Positions 4,273 through 5,313 of a DNA stretch of 5,313 nt are shown piece by piece (the first letter of the stretch is position 1; every line of letters begins with the position of its first letter). The notes under the pieces are model-generated. The model was not told where the DNA came from, searched no databases, and was given only the letters and a program-made list of their open reading frames with translations. The stretch covers positions 1-5,313 of the forward strand of contig JASHXW010000606.1 in NCBI GenBank assembly GCA_030043395.1. Direction: 5' to 3'. The position numbers and the translations under genes were made by a program. The DNA comes from Streptosporangiaceae bacterium (GTDB lineage Bacteria > Actinomycetota > Actinomycetes > Streptosporangiales > Streptosporangiaceae).

Positions 4273-5313
4273 TTGCTCAACGCTGTTCGCGAGTTCGTTC
4301 TAGCCGACGGCGCGGGCCCGCCTGGCGCCGAAGCCCTGTGCCTCGCAGACCCGAGATACCGGGTATCGGACGGCGGCCGGTCCCGCACGGTACGCAGGAC
4401 TTGGCTGGACACTTTTGACTGGCGGCTGTTCCGGGCTGGGCTGACACTGGAGTTCCAGGCCAGCCGCGGCCAGGCTGAGCTGTTGCTGACGGGCCGGGAC
4501 GGCCAGCTAGTCGCCGCGGAGTCCGTCCCCAGCCGGATGCACTGGCCCTCCCAGGTCGACGGGCTGCCGCTCGGCCCGCTGCGTGAGCACCTCGCTCCGG
4601 TCATCGGGGTCAGGGCACTGCTGCCCGTTGCCAGCGCCACCAGCGCGCTGAGCGAGCGCCGGGCACTGAACGGCGACGAGAAGACGATCGCGATCGTCGC
4701 GGTCGAGCACATGACCGTGATCAAGCCACGCCAGGCGGCCGCTCCGGTCAGACTGAGCATCAGCCCGCTGCGCGGATACCAGGTGCAGGCAGCCAAGCTC
4801 GCTGACCTGCTGGCGCTTGCCCCTGGGGTGGAGCCAGCCGACCGGTCCAGCTTCGAGTCTGCCCTGTCGGCGGCCGGCCGCAGGCCCGGCGACTACTCAG
4901 GCAAGGTAGACGTCCAGCTGGCCGGCTCGATGCCTGCGGCGCTCGCGGTCAGCACGATCCTGGCGCGGCTGCTCGACACCGTGCAGGCCAACGTCGACGG
5001 CACCAGGAACGACATCGACACCGAGTTCCTGCACGACCTGCGGGTGGCGGTGCGGCGCACCAGGGCGGTGCTGAAGCTCACTCGCGCCGCCCTGCCCGAT
5101 GCGATGGTGAGCCGCTACCGGCCGGAGTTCAAGTGGCTCGGCGACCTGACCACCCCGACCCGCGACCTGGACGTGTACCTGCTCGGCTACCCGAAGATGG
5201 CCGCCTCGCTCGTCGGCGCGACCAGGCAGGAACTCGAGCCCTTTCACGAGTACCTGCGACGGCGACGAGCGCTGACGCAGCGACAGCTGGCACGGGGCCT
5301 TCGTTCCGCCCGG
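4273..5313 (+). CDS. CYTH-like/CHAD domain protein (3' truncated by window edge)
   Basis: The frame is open from 4237 (after TAG 4234-4236) to the window edge. From TTG 4273 it gives 347 residues without a stop. Residues 1 to about 190 resemble the N-terminal CYTH (triphosphate tunnel) half of actinobacterial CYTH-CHAD proteins. Visible marks are RRTWLDTFDWRLFRAGLTLEF (41-61, corresponding to the usual Y-x-D-T...L...G..LR), ELLLTGRDGQLVA, and SPLRGYQVQAAKLADLL (around 164-180). The ExExK motif expected near the N-terminus is replaced by VREFVLAD, so triphosphatase activity is doubtful. From about residue 220 a CHAD domain begins: MPAALAVSTILARLL, then HDLRVAVRRTRAVLK (His254, Arg257, Arg261, Arg262, Arg264), then WLGDLTTPTRDLDVYL (Arg297-Asp-Leu-Asp-Val). 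CHAD is an alpha-helical domain with conserved His and basic residues known to bind polyphosphate; the protein is probably cytoplasmic. GTG 4258 is an alternative start adding five residues. It is divergent from the phosphoesterase gene. Confidence 0.85.
   Translation, partial: MLNAVREFVLADGAGPPGAEALCLADPRYRVSDGGRSRTVRRTWLDTFDWRLFRAGLTLEFQASRGQAELLLTGRDGQLVAAESVPSRMHWPSQVDGLPLGPLREHLAPVIGVRALLPVASATSALSERRALNGDEKTIAIVAVEHMTVIKPRQAAAPVRLSISPLRGYQVQAAKLADLLALAPGVEPADRSSFESALSAAGRRPGDYSGKVDVQLAGSMPAALAVSTILARLLDTVQANVDGTRNDIDTEFLHDLRVAVRRTRAVLKLTRAALPDAMVSRYRPEFKWLGDLTTPTRDLDVYLLGYPKMAASLVGATRQELEPFHEYLRRRRALTQRQLARGLRSAR

Noticed and set aside
4233..4796. A 187-codon minus-strand open frame, with a further 67-codon one at 4507-4710
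   Set aside because: They lie opposite the CYTH-like domain, whose plus-strand frame carries recognisable motifs running on into CHAD. The minus-strand products are low-complexity Ser/Arg/Thr-rich.

Overview
The window is GC-rich (roughly 70% G+C in the coding parts). Its gene content points to a filamentous or soil actinobacterium: a secreted small Cys protein, an FmdB-type zinc ribbon with a GTG start, a multi-domain secreted phosphoesterase with YVTN propeller, and a CYTH/CHAD protein. No mobile element, RNA gene, CRISPR array or integration site was found. I cannot assign a genus.

Layout, left to right. Positions 1-201 hold the C-terminal end of an unidentified forward gene. After a gap of 166 bases comes a 150-residue secreted protein (368-820), followed 24 bases later by a perfect 25-bp inverted repeat (845-900) that looks like its terminator. 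A short FmdB-family zinc-ribbon gene (1020-1238) follows. It has a TAAGAT -10 box placed so that transcription would begin at, or next to, the GTG start codon, that is, a leaderless mRNA. The next gene is convergent: a 907-residue exported protein on the minus strand (4042-1319). It carries, in order, a signal peptide, a jelly-roll/carbohydrate-binding-like region, an alkaline-phosphatase-superfamily phosphoesterase domain and eight YVTN-type propeller repeats.

The phosphoesterase is divergent from the last gene, a CYTH-like/CHAD protein (4273 to beyond the right edge). The two share a 230-bp intergenic region with an AT-rich island (about 60% A+T over 4083-4205). The island contains a spaced direct repeat, a small dyad and a candidate promoter.

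Functional picture. The left genes look like independent, monocistronic housekeeping or secreted-protein genes. The right divergent pair may share a phosphate theme: an exported phosphoesterase, and a protein with a CHAD domain, a family known to bind inorganic polyphosphate. Co-regulation from the shared repeats is my inference only. The most unusual points are the perfect 25-bp hairpin, the phosphoesterase-then-propeller domain order with eight predicted blades, the leaderless FmdB architecture, and the CYTH-like domain lacking its signature ExExK motif. None of these by itself proves a new system.
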